DNA of 64,000 nucleotides, taken from positions 54,140,029 through 54,204,028 of the forward strand of contig OX579633.1 of assembly GCA_951230915.1 (NCBI GenBank), read 5' to 3'. A program made the translations under genes and the position numbers. The DNA is from Antitrichia curtipendula. Taxonomy: Eukaryota > Streptophyta > Bryopsida > Hypnales > Leucodontaceae. A model generated the notes under the pieces. It had not been told where the DNA came from and ran no database searches. It saw only the letters and a list, made by a program, of their open reading frames with translations. This document shows, piece by piece, positions 24,736-35,268 of this stretch; position 1 is the first letter of the stretch, and every line of letters starts with the position of its first letter.

Positions 24736-27700
24736 TCAACCAAAAGGATTTCCACCAGCAGGACGCACGACGTTCTGTGTATGGACTTGGTTGCCTGGGA
24801 ATGGAGCCTCTTGACCAAATGGATGCGTTGACAGGTAGCCACCAGACACATTAGGCTGCCTGCAAGAAGGTAAAAAACAACTGCGATCAGAACCAAGACC
24901 TAAACCCTAAACCCTAAACCGATTCTTGGAATTTATTGACCTGGAAAATGCTCAAATTTGACCTCTAAGAGAACCAAGGATTTATGGTTTAAACATGGAC
25001 AGTTCGATTGATCATGTTGTGAAAAATATGACTCAGATTGTTGCCAAATTTTAATCACTACAACCAGTGAAGAAAAAACTGCAAGTGTTGTTCAAAAATT
25101 AAATTAAATTTGGAGTCAAGAAAAGTTCCCACAAGACGTATACTCAAAACTGCTAAAAAAAAGCTCAATTTGGGCCTCTTGGATAGCGGATACATTTAAT
25201 TATTTTGAAAGGAGACACATTGCATGCACAAGTGAAGTGAGGGGAAGAGAAGTGAAAAATCAAGTGGCAAGACTTACACTGGAAATGAGGTCATCTGGAA
25301 AGGTGATGCCGTATGATCTGGGCTAAAATTAAAAGATCCTGATAGAACACAATAAGGAAATGCCATTAAACAAGACCTCCCAAACTGTTCTCAAAAGTAG
25401 ATGAATCACTACTGCAAGAGACGAGCAATGCAAGATAATTTATCACTGTGGATAAGATGACTCTTCACCGTTACCCCCTAAGTGCCCAATATGCAAAAGT
25501 GGCCACTTCCATATCTTTAGGAGTTGAAATACATCAATTAGGAAGCTGCAAGGAAGATAATCAAATATACCAACAGAAAGAAAGAAAACATTTCGTACAC
25601 AAACAAGCTTGCCTTTCAAAAGCTTTTAATAGTAGAGTACCTGAAGGTGAAGTAGAATCGTTGAACTGAGTGAAAGAATAGGCCCAATCAGATGAAGGAG
25701 CACTGGTTGGCAAACTCTGTGGTAAAGTAGTCGGAGCAGCCTCCATTGCTGGAACGCCACTAGTCACAGGCATGGTTGACGGTAATGCTGCTTGTAATGC
25801 ATCCATACTTGGAAACTGCCACAACAATTCAACAGAACAACTAACATCTTAATAAGCGATGACAGGCTTTGACAAAGTTCTCGTTTACTATTACCACTAA
25901 AAACACAGTGAAAATCAAAGATCTCAAGGCCTGCTCCTGCATGTTAAATCAATCACATCTAATGACTACAAGGAAGTTAAAAACCGGCTACTAACAACCT
26001 GAGATTGCTATCAAATGTGCTAAAACTATCAGTAGACAATCATACAAATCTACACATTGTGGAGTTGCTAGCTCTGAATTGAAGAATTGAAAAACGTCCT
26101 TAAGGTATGTCGTGTACCTGCATACTCACACCAGCAGCAGCATTCGAAGCCAGACTTGCTGGAGAATCGTCCTCAAAGTCGTCGTCAAATGGGTTTCGAG
26201 ACCTTTGCACAGGAGTTTGTGACTGCAATGGCATTTGGTGAGACACCTCTGAAGGTTGCGGTTGCACTGGAGGTTGAAATTGGGCTGGAGTTTGGCCTTG
26301 CCCGTGGCCTTGCCCTTGAGCCTGAAATAATTGCGTCTGTGAGTTTTGTAGGTTTGCAGGAAACCCCTGATAAACAAGAAGAGGAGACGTCAATCATGAG
26401 GAATATGTTTCAGCTTTATCGTTTCCCAAGTTGAAGGGCACTCTCGGACTCCAAACTAGGATTCACACAATAAAAATCAAAGGCAGAAACTGCTACAGAA
26501 GTCTCCATCAGCAAGCTGAACACAAATATATGCTACAGCAAAGGAAACATAAACAAATACCGCAAATAAACAAGAATTCAGTGATTTCTTGCTGACAATT
26601 GACAAAATTTCTACAGTACCCAAAAAACCATAACTATACCATCTGTGCAAAGATCACGAAAGTACATTGTACCGTGTCAAAAAAATTACCATATTATAGT
26701 AAGCGTCCATGGGAGCGTCTAATTGTGGAGGACGGAAAACAGGCTGCGTTTGTTGGTGATGGTGCAGGTTCAAGCTGGGGAGGTGATCTTCAAGAGAGGG
26801 TGCATAAAAATTCTACATAGCAGGAAAAAAGAAAAAAGAAACATCCCGTTAGTTTCCTGCAAGTCCAGTGAACATCTCACATCATAACCTGAACAACTGG
26901 TGAAAGTAAGCGAAGTGAATCCCAACGGCGAGCTCTCCTAAGGATTTTTTTTTTTAAACTCATCGTATTCTACAACATAAATGAAAAGTCAGAGAAGAGA
27001 CCCAAAGTGCCAGACGACACATGACGGAAAAGAAAAGACGGAAGTGAAGCATTACTTGAGGAAGTTCACGTCGAACTCGCGGAGGTTGTCCTGGGCTTGA
27101 GATACCTTGTGAACCACTTGAAGGCGTTGCATTATAATGTTCCTGGTTGGAAACCGCCTGCAAGTGTGACACCTCAGAAAATCAGCAGAGAGTTTGAACT
27201 CAGAATAGATTTTTCAGCAATTGAATGGATACAACGAGCACTGAGAATCCATTCCTGATGACAGACCATGATTGTAAGCACATGCACATCATGTACTCCA
27301 CCTATCCCAAATTAAGTGTCGTAAGCCAACCTCATGTTTTTTAAGGTCGTTTTGAGTAGGTCACATGGAGACTTTCTGTCCAATTTTATTCAGGTTGCAA
27401 TAAACACATGCAAAGTTCTTCACTGATTCTGGTGATATAAATTTTGAACCCTTCTGAATTTATGTTTTTCAAAATATGATCAATGAAATAAGTATAAAAC
27501 GTTTTTAACTACAATGCACACTTAATTAGGGACTATTTCAAACTCGTTTATGTCAAAACCAATGTCCTGAGCATCTCCAGACGCAAGGAGTGTTCATGAA
27601 TGCAATCTCTTCAACTCAAAAATGTACTCCCCCCGTCCCATAATAAGTGTCCTAATGAATGGACCTCATGTTTCTTTTTAAGATTGCTTTGAGTAGGACA

Positions 27701-30700
27701 TATGGAGGGGTTTTCTTGTCCAATTTTGTTTAGGTTGCAACGAACAGATGCAATGTTCTTCATTGGTTTGGGTGGTATAAAATTTGAACGTCTCTAGATT
27801 CATGCTTTTCACAATATGATCAATGAAATCAACGACTTCTTTCCACCTTGCAAGAATTCCTCACCTTTGGAGGACTTGGTGTCCCAAAGCTTGACCAAGT
27901 ATCTAGATTGCTCGTCGTCGTCGTCGTCTGTTGACCCCAACCAGACTCGGCCCATTGATTATTAGGCTCACTCTTAGGGGCAGGATAGCCAGCAGGTGGC
28001 GCAGGTGGGGTAGGAGAGGCATTGAAAGTGGCCCAGCTGTCACTGGTGTCCGGAGACACCTGGGAGGCTTCCGCAAATGGATCCTCCATCCCCCGAGAGG
28101 CTCCCGTTTCTCCATTAATGTCAATTAAACTGGATGAGTACGCTCTCTTGTAGTCCGCTGCAGTGGGAGCTACTCTGTCATCCCCTACGGATCCAAAACT
28201 CTGTGAATGCATTGTCCTGCGAGCTGAATCGACCTGGAACATCAAACACCATACCCGATTAGTATGGCCTTCTCAAAGACGACATTCTAGAATGTATCCT
28301 GCACACTTGCCACACTATCATTCATTGACTGTAACACACTCATCAAACATTCAAACTATGTCATTGCGAAAAAGATGACAAGATTAACCCCTTAAGTGCT
28401 TCAACTAATGACAGTAAGATCGAATCAAAAAATCGTACTGAATAATTGTAACTCCTCCAAAATATCTACAGCATTGATTATTGTACAATTCATAGACAAC
28501 ATTCATTCTTCTTTCCATTGATACATCACATGATTTTTCTTGAAGTTTCCTCAATAAACACTAATCATGAAGTGTGCTTTTCAAAACATTCATCATCCAC
28601 CCAATGCACCGTCTCAAAATCATTCTAAAGAATTGTAACTCCTCCAAAATATCTATAACATTGGTTCATACAGAGCTTTCTTTCTTCTTTCCATTCATGT
28701 ACCCCACGATTTTTATTTTTCTTGACGCTTGCTCAATGAATAGTAATTGGATGAGGGACACTTTTCAAAACATTGATCATTCACTGAGCATGCATGCATT
28801 TAGGGTCTGAGAGGTTTGATTGTATACCGATGAACGAGCAGAAGAATCCGGAGAGTCTCCATTGGGATGTTTAAAAACCTCCACACGAAGCCCTGGTATA
28901 TCTCCAAGGATGTCGGTGATGGACTGCACCGGCGGAGGTGTGACATCGAAGTCCTTGAAACTGAATGGTCTCGATAAAACACGCCTCTCTCGGCCGTTGG
29001 TTTTCGGTGACTGCTGCTGCTGTTCCAGCCTTTCGTCACGGTCGTCATAACTGTGACGAGTTGGCCTCGGTGGTGCCTGAGGACTGCCTACCGCCTTGGG
29101 ACTGCTTATCGTTCTGGGGCTGCCCAAAGTTCTGGGACTGCTCCTGTTGCCCATCGAGTTACGGTCAAAATCGGACTTGCGTCTATTGAACGAAGACTCC
29201 TTGCCACCCACATGGTCGTCAAACGAGAGGCTTCGCAAATCAGAGGACCGTTCCACCTTTGGTTCCGGACGGCGCACCTCGACGACAGGTTCTTCCTGTC
29301 ACGGAAGAATATTCTTCTACATTAGAGCAACTTCAGATAAGGTGGGGAACCTGAGCCAATTGCTGAAAAGTAGTCCCTCCTTCCGAAATAAGTGTCCTAA
29401 TTGGATTTGCAAATCGGCGTAGGATGACTTGGCTGAATGTCTGTGGCTACTGATCGTTGAGTGGAAATGACGTTGTATACTGTCACTTGTATTGATCTAC
29501 AACCTCCATTTCGAAATTGCAAAAGAAATTCATAGGAGATTGATCTCAAGGGAGTTCGGCTCCTAGACCCAAATGATCTATTCACGGTTCTAAAATGATC
29601 TCCCAGAAATTACACTCCTTCATGTTGGTTAAAATGCATAAAAGTGACGCAAATAGTATCCTCTTCCTTGTGATGAAGGCCTATATGACTCTCCTACCAA
29701 CTGAGTACTGGACAACATACACTTCTGGTGGTTGAATTTTAGCTGAAGTATGGCTTCTTAACGAAGCCTCATGTCTCAATTCGTGATTCATGTTCGTTAG
29801 CCAAACTAACCTGCTGAGCACTAGAAGGCGTATCTCCCGTGAAAAGCTTCTTCTCGTATACTCGTCTAATAAAGTCTCGCAGCTTCTCTGGACTCCTGGA
29901 ATCACAAAGTTCGATCGGCGAAAAACTTACCTGAAAAGGTTATCTGAAGCCTAACTGTGCACCACTCATCATACTAGAAAAAAACACAACTTAGAGAAGA
30001 ACTCTTCAGTCTTACCCGCTGTCAGGAAGGGAGACCCGTGCAGGATCCAGACTCCTGAAGAAAATTTGCCTAGCTCGCTGTTCAAAGGTCCAAAAACGAC
30101 CAAGAAAAGTGCGTAAGTAAAGGTCGCATCATTCAAATCTAAAACAAAGTTAAGCATTCCAAAGGCTCGTAGCGATTCAGGACAACACACGTCTACACGT
30201 CTATTGGAGTTTACAATCTCAAAATCCCCACGGGAAGGTTGACGTGCAACTTCAGATATACATGAACTTCGCTGCATTTACCTCATTGCCACCAGCTTGC
30301 AGAGCCGACACCTCGGCTGCTGTAAACTTTGCCATAGAAACTGATTTTATCCGGTGTGAAAATTCTCGACTGCACATACCCAGGAATTGCCACTCTTCAG
30401 GATAATTTCACATTGGAACTGCCTTCTAATTCTCAACAATCCACAAACAAGTTGAGCCACTATGTATGAATAAAATTCATAGAATACTGCAGTAAGTGAA
30501 GGCCATGTTCGAGCAGATAAATATTTCCCAAACAAGGCATGTTCCAACAGAATTCAACCTTACTTCACATCTTAGATCCCAAGCCACATGAGATCAAGGT
30601 AGAGGACACTGAAACTGGCAGGGACCTAAACCTGACTCCTATACTGACCCCCCTTACCAACAGCAAGGCATCAATTCAAGCACTTTGTTGGACGCTTTAG

Positions 30701-31253
30701 CAAGTGTTGTAAGCATGAATTGGCGAAGTGTCTAAGGCCACTCGTCTTTGAACGGAAATAGGACTGTCTACTGTCACTCGTAGTGGTCCACAACCTCCTA
30801 CGTTGAAATTGCATAAGAAATTCAAGCATAATGATGAAAAAAAATATGGCGTGAATTGAGCTCAAATTAAAGAACGAGCCGTCCTGCTTTGAGAATTTGA
30901 CGGTACATCCAGATACTCCAACCTTGCACTGGACAAAGAATTGAGAGAGTCAGCAGTCATTGAACACTTACTGAATGCCACTACATTGTGTGCAGACGAA
31001 GGTAGAAAAGGTTGTGCACACATATTGCGGCCCCTGCATAATCAACCAACACCAGACTATTAGTGACGCCTTCCGAAATACTGATTGACAAAAACGAAAT
31101 TAAAAAAAATTCCATCAGTAAACACAAACAAACGGAGCAGGGCACCCAAGAACTGACCAAACTGTTGCAGTTGATACACCGTTTGTTCTCCGGGAGTTTG
31201 AGCAACCGTCGAATAGTGGCTTCATTCTTCTCATCTTCTCTCCGACTGCCCAT
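24736..31253 (-). CDS. AGD14: ArfGAP domain protein, AGD14/AGFG type
   Basis: Thirteen coding exons join in phase (687 aa): 31253-31158, 31033-30972, 30369-30282, 30077-30016, 29895-29811, 29295-28828, 28233-27865, 27157-27056, 26812-26690, 26366-26118, 25815-25641, 25338-25278, 24859-24736. The product should stimulate GTP hydrolysis by Arf GTPases in vesicle traffic. Exons 1-5 encode the ArfGAP zinc finger: C26, C29, C46 and C49 with CX2CX16CX2C spacing, then GIHRE with arginine finger R54. The rest is low-complexity, as in plant AGD14 (ZIGA4) and animal AGFG1. It is rich in S, P and Q, with a GSPR/SSPK run in exon 6, a DPF (338-340) of the AP-2-ear type, two W-x-x-F motifs, and NPF (543-545) and terminal NPFG of the EH-domain type. 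Length is close to Arabidopsis AGD14 (about 650). Gene symbol given by family resemblance. Confidence 0.92.
24899..24920. repeat. Interstitial telomere-type repeat (CCCTAAA)3
   Basis: CCTAAACCCTAAACCCTAAA in the last intron of the ArfGAP gene. It matches the plant telomere unit and the telobox motif common near plant genes. Shorter teloboxes occur near 31424, 43254 and 44939. Confidence 0.9.
27293..27832. repeat. Direct duplication of about 210 bp in ArfGAP intron 7
   Basis: Copies at about 27293-27505 and 27623-27832 are 331 bp apart. Each starts with GTACTCC, then a Stowaway-like CCGTCCCATAATAAGTGTC motif. They share TTTGAGTAGG, CAATTTTGTTTAGGTTGCAA, AAGTTCTTCA and AATATGATCAATGAAAT. The opening motif is the usual plant mariner-type terminus, so these may be two insertions or one insertion later duplicated. 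Confidence 0.7.
28431..28795. repeat. Tandem duplication of about 187 bp in ArfGAP intron 6
   Basis: AATTGTAACTCCTCCAAAAT at about 28443 recurs at about 28630. Both copies continue through ATATCTA, TTCTTTCCATT, ACGATTTTT-type text, TCTTGA, TTTTCAAAACATT and CATCATTCAC. Divergence is roughly 20%. It accounts for most of that intron. Confidence 0.75.
29400..29530. repeat. Dispersed repeat shared by ArfGAP introns 5 and 2
   Basis: This stretch and 30700-30823 share GAATGTCT/GAAGTGTCT, GGAAAT-GACG-type text, ATACTGTCACT, CTACAACCTCC and GAAATTGCAAAAGAAATTCA. The copy in intron 5 is preceded by CTCCTTCCGAAATAAGTGTC, a mariner-type terminus. Together with the duplications in introns 6 and 7, this gene carries several related insertions. 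Confidence 0.6.
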
Positions 31254-32945
31254 TTTGACTAGTGCTTCTTATTCTTTACACTAATTGTGATACTGGATCT
31301 GCACATCAAGACAACGAATTGACCTAAACTCAGGAACAGAGGACAATCTTGAAATTCCACTCTGACATGATGGTTGCTGAGATTGCAACAAGGAATTGCC
31401 AGAGTTTCTCCAACATCCAACAAAACCCTAAATCAGATGGACGGCACCGGCTCTAAACGAGCATGAAAGGAGTGAGAAATCGATTGCAAGACAAAGTGTG
31501 TGCGTGCAGGAATTTTCTAAGCAGGCATCGACACAAGAAATCCTTCTCGAAGCGTCCTGAAAGAAATGTATATTAAAATGGTGCATACTGCAAATGGAGT
31601 ATACGACAACGTCGAGGACCGAGGAGTCGACAAGAATATCGAAAAAAGTGTGTTCGAATGCTATGATCGTAATCTTCCATGAAAACAATTTGTTAACCTC
31701 TCAAACGGCATAACCACCGAAAAGCATCTCACTTGAAAAGCTGTAATTGATGATGGAAATCAAAACCATGAAACACCCCGTTCAAATAGCTTCTCGTTCC
31801 AAGAATGAACAATTGTGGATACCCATAAAAGCTTCGGATTCACTGATCAACGTGCGCGAAGTCCTAAGAAACATGACCATCTGCCCTAAACCATAACCAC
31901 GCAAGATAGTTCGCCTTTTAATGAAAACAGAGACGTACACAGATTGCATTCAACTGCAGTCTACCAAAAGACCGCCGCCAACACACGAGCAGACCGACCT
32001 CACAACCAACAGTTCCGTTACAACTCACCAAAAAATCCCGGTCTCCGATAACCAATCCACCCCATGCATTTTCCTTTCCCTTACCCTCAAGAAAAAGAAA
32101 AAAGAAAACCATCGACCCATAATCACTCTCCACTCTCCCCTGAACAGCCTTCTCCCCCAATTCCACCCAACCCACGACCCCCCAAGTGCGATTTCGCTTC
32201 CCCAAACCGACCCAAAACCCAAAACTCCACAATTAAACCCAATACCGCAATTCTATTCCCCGTCCCACCTGCGCACACCCACCTGCACCTCGACCAAGCT
32301 CCCGCGTCGTTACAGAGGCACCAGTAAGGGGACCAGCCAGGTCATGAGTAGTCGCATCCTGCGAATCATCCGTCCCTTTGCGAAACTCTGATGCGATTCT
32401 GACACCGCGGGAGCACACGAGCGATTTGAGGGGAGCAGAGCAGAGCAGACTCAGCAGAGCAGGCCTGGAGCACGAGGACAGAGGGAGGGAGCCGGCGAGG
32501 CAGGACCCACCAGAAGCAAGGCAAGGTGGAGCCGTGAGATGACCAATGGCAAATGGCACGGAGGATGAGGCCGCAGGCAGGCAGGCAATCGAGCGCGCGT
32601 CTGCCGGGGAGAATCAATTACTTGTAAGTACGTTCGAGGCAGGCAGGCAGGCAGGCAGTGTTGCGAGGAACACTTGGGAAGTGATGATGGACAGATGCTC
32701 GCGACACAGTCAAAGCGAGAGAGAACAATAGCTTCCTGTAAGTTCAGGGAGGCTCTCGCGGGCTGGGTCGTCCTGGCGTCACAGGGGCGTTCGGTTGGTT
32801 GCTCGCGCGACGGCGTCCTCGCTGTGCCCGCGACGGACGCGGGTGCAGCCGTCACGATACGAACGACCTTGCGATCCAGACGCGGCGGGAGCGGCATGGC
32901 AATGGGAGACGGAAGTCACGGAACCGCTGCCCCCAAAATGCACTG
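31254..32945 (-). promoter_or_regulatory. ArfGAP 5'UTR and GC-rich promoter region
   Basis: The sequence upstream of the ArfGAP start has an acceptor-like TGTGCAG ending at 31299, 45 bp before the ATG. This suggests a 5'UTR intron whose donor may be GAG|GTGCAG at 32289. From about 32240 to 32940 the base composition switches to clearly GC-rich, against about 35% or less around it, then drops abruptly at about 32945. A promoter and first non-coding exon fit best. The long overlapping open frames there on both strands have no recognisable family and are what a GC-rich stretch gives by chance. Confidence 0.5.
32637..32658. repeat. (AGGC)n microsatellite in the GC-rich region
   Basis: AGGCAGGCAGGCAGGCAGGC, with a second, shorter GCAGGCAGGCA run near 32573-32586. 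Both lie in the presumed ArfGAP promoter or 5'UTR. Confidence 0.9.
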
Positions 32946-33102
32946 AAGAAACGCTTTCAAAACCTTGATAATAAAAAATTTAAAAATAAAAAATTGACCC
33001 TTGATAACTTTTGCATCAAATATCCAGATGAAACATTTTCATAGTGTGCCAAAATCCTCTTTTGATTGCCAACAAAAAAATATATAAATTTGACAAGTTT
33101 AA

Positions 33103-33294
33103 CCCCTAAAGTCTCAAGACCTTTTTTCCATTAAAGACTATTCAAAACCAACATTTCTATAGCAAAGAGCAAAAAAACTTTAAATTTTATTTTTTTTTGC
33201 ATATCTAACTATAGAATCATGTACTAGACTAGTATAAAAATGCATGGAAGAAATTTCAAAAACTTTAACCATGTAGATTGTAAGTTATTTGCAT
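33103..33294 (-). mobile_element. TTAA-flanked MITE family, truncated inverted copy
   Basis: Starts at TTAA (33099-33102) with CCCCTAAAGTCTC. It follows the inverted long copies: AAGACTATTCAAAACC, GCATATCTAACTATAGAATC, TACTAGACTAGTATAA, CATGTAGATTGTAAG and TTATTTGCAT. It stops where the neighbouring copy begins, which suggests that the neighbour inserted into it. Confidence 0.7.
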
Positions 33295-33298
33295 TTAA

Positions 33299-33867
33299 CC
33301 CCTAAAGCCCTGCTTGTCTCCTCATGTGACAATCTAGGTCCGGGTAGATTTCTATTGTCTCAATTTGAAATGAGATTTTTTGAGGTTGTGTAGCTTTGCA
33401 AGAGCTTTGTGGATATATAATTTTTGTTTCAATCGGATGCTGACTGAAAAAGTTATGGCACAATGAGCAAGAAATGAAGACTGGCGGGCAGCCCAAAAAA
33501 AACTACAAAAAGTCAAAATATTTTTTTCTGAATTCTTTTCCTAAAACATTATGTTTTTACCTATACGTGAAGATCTGATTCATTCTATTTGGACTAGGGA
33601 TGAGAAAGTTATGGACAATCTTAGTTTTCTGGGCAATTTAAGCTCTTCTTGGAAAAAAACTTTTTGTTCAACTTTTAATGCTAATATCTTCCAATCCGTA
33701 CGGTGAAATTTGATGAAATTTTTACTACATGATCTCAAAGAAGTTAAGTAGAAGATCCTACGGTTGAATTCCCAAAAAACCAAAAAAATTGGTTTTCTTA
33801 AGTGAATACAACAGAAGTGGTAGTTTTGAGTGGTTTTGGGTAGAAAATACCCTTGGGATTTTAGGGA
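33299..33867 (+). mobile_element. TTAA-flanked MITE family, short copy (569 bp)
   Basis: Ends CCCCTAAAGCCC and CTTGGGATTTTAGGGA, with TTAA on both sides (33295-33298 and 33868-33871). Collinear with 23635-24223, including CCAATCCGTACGGTGAAATT and GGTTGAATTCCCAAAAAAC-type text. Confidence 0.85.
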
Positions 33868-34769
33868 TTAAAGTTTCTCAATCCATAGCTTGCTTTTTAG
33901 AAAAAAAAAAAACATTTTGTAGCCAAAAGAAGTACTAATTGAAATATGGATATGGTTCCTATACACACGGCATGACTACATATGAAATTTTATGATTTTT
34001 ATTTGCCAACAAGTGATAAATAATCTCTTAGATTGTGACCTCGACTATATACGTGGAAATCAATTATATCCTTATTGTCTGAAGGTTTTAGACAAAACCT
34101 AAGTTTTATAATCAATATGACTTCCTCTAGTACCGCTACGATAGATCTGTCTGAAAGTAAGATATTAATTTGTTTTTCAAAATTCTAATTTGTTTTTCCA
34201 AAATTAGAGTGCACTTCAACAGTTGACCACCTTTCAAGTTTCTACCCTATCATAAATCTATATGTTTTAAAAATAAAGTCATTGTATCTTTTAATGCAAG
34301 TAAACTTTATGATTTTGATCTACCCTATGATTAAAAAAATATCTTTTAATCATAGCTTTGATTATACTCGTGCAAATCAACTTAAATTTTCCGGAGCATT
34401 TTTCTTTTGCATCCCTATCAACAAAACATCATTTCACCAAAAGACATGTCAATTGTTCAAAGGGTGAATTCAAATAGCAAGTTGCATGGGTTGAATTACT
34501 TGTCCCAAATCCATGCAACTTGTTACTCCAACTTTCTATAAGTGCAACTCTTCTAATGAGCAACAACAAAAATATCTCCATCATTTATTATGCCAACAAA
34601 TGATTTTAAAAAGAAAATGTACTATATGGCCGGCAGAGGTGCCAACCCCAACAAACAAGACATTTTTGTCATATTTAAAAGAGTGTTTAAGCAAGTCCAA
34701 ACATTAATTGTGCAATTTTATTCCAAAATTGTCATTGTTTGTTACTTTGTGATAATTTAGAGGTGGTTA

Positions 34770-35268
34770 GTAACATCCTCAATCCTAATAGTATATTGTC
34801 CCTCTAAATGTATTTCTAACTTTTGAACAATATATAATTAGAACTTGAAATTTGTGTAATTGAAAATACATTCCAAAGCAGTTGAGCAAGTACTAATATT
34901 CAAATTTAGACATTTGACAACCACTTCAAAAGCAAGGTGAAAGTCCAAAAATTTTAGAGGTCTTAGCAAATCACAGTTACCAAAGAAAATTTGTCCACTG
35001 AAATTCTACATTTGGCCACATTTGGAGTATTGATGGCCAAATTTTGCTATAGTAATCGTAATTTGTCAAAAACTTTATAATTTGTGACTTTCACCTTGCT
35101 TTTGGCCAGTGGTTGTCAAATGTCTAAATTTGGATTTTCCAATACTTGCTCAAATTGCTTTGGAATGTCTTTCCAATTGTACAAATTTCAAGTTCTAATT
35201 ATATATTGTTCAAAAGTTAGGAATACATTTAGAAGATTGATATACCAGCAAGATTGAGGATGTTGTAA
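34770..35268. mobile_element. Foldback element with about 200-bp inverted arms
   Basis: The left arm runs from AACATCCTCAATCC through CTAACTTTTGAACAATATAT, AATTAGAACTTGAAATTTGT, AATTTAGACATTTGACAACC and AGCAAGGTGAAAGTC to about 34985. The right arm, about 35050-35268, is its inverse and ends GATTGAGGATGTT. Long inverted arms with a short centre fit a foldback or MULE-type MITE. I could not define the target duplication. Transcribed, it would make a long near-perfect hairpin. Confidence 0.8.

Noticed and set aside
24899..24920. Sign of a chromosome end or telomere fusion
   Set aside because: Only three units, in a normal intron. Short teloboxes near genes are common in plants.
31428..31688. 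86-codon minus-strand frame upstream of the ArfGAP start
   Set aside because: No family match, and it lies where a 5'UTR intron is expected.
32451..32946. Long overlapping open frames on both strands in the GC-rich region
   Set aside because: GC-rich DNA has few stops, both strands and several frames are open at once, composition is repetitive (AGGC units) and no protein family is recognised. A promoter or 5'UTR explains it better.
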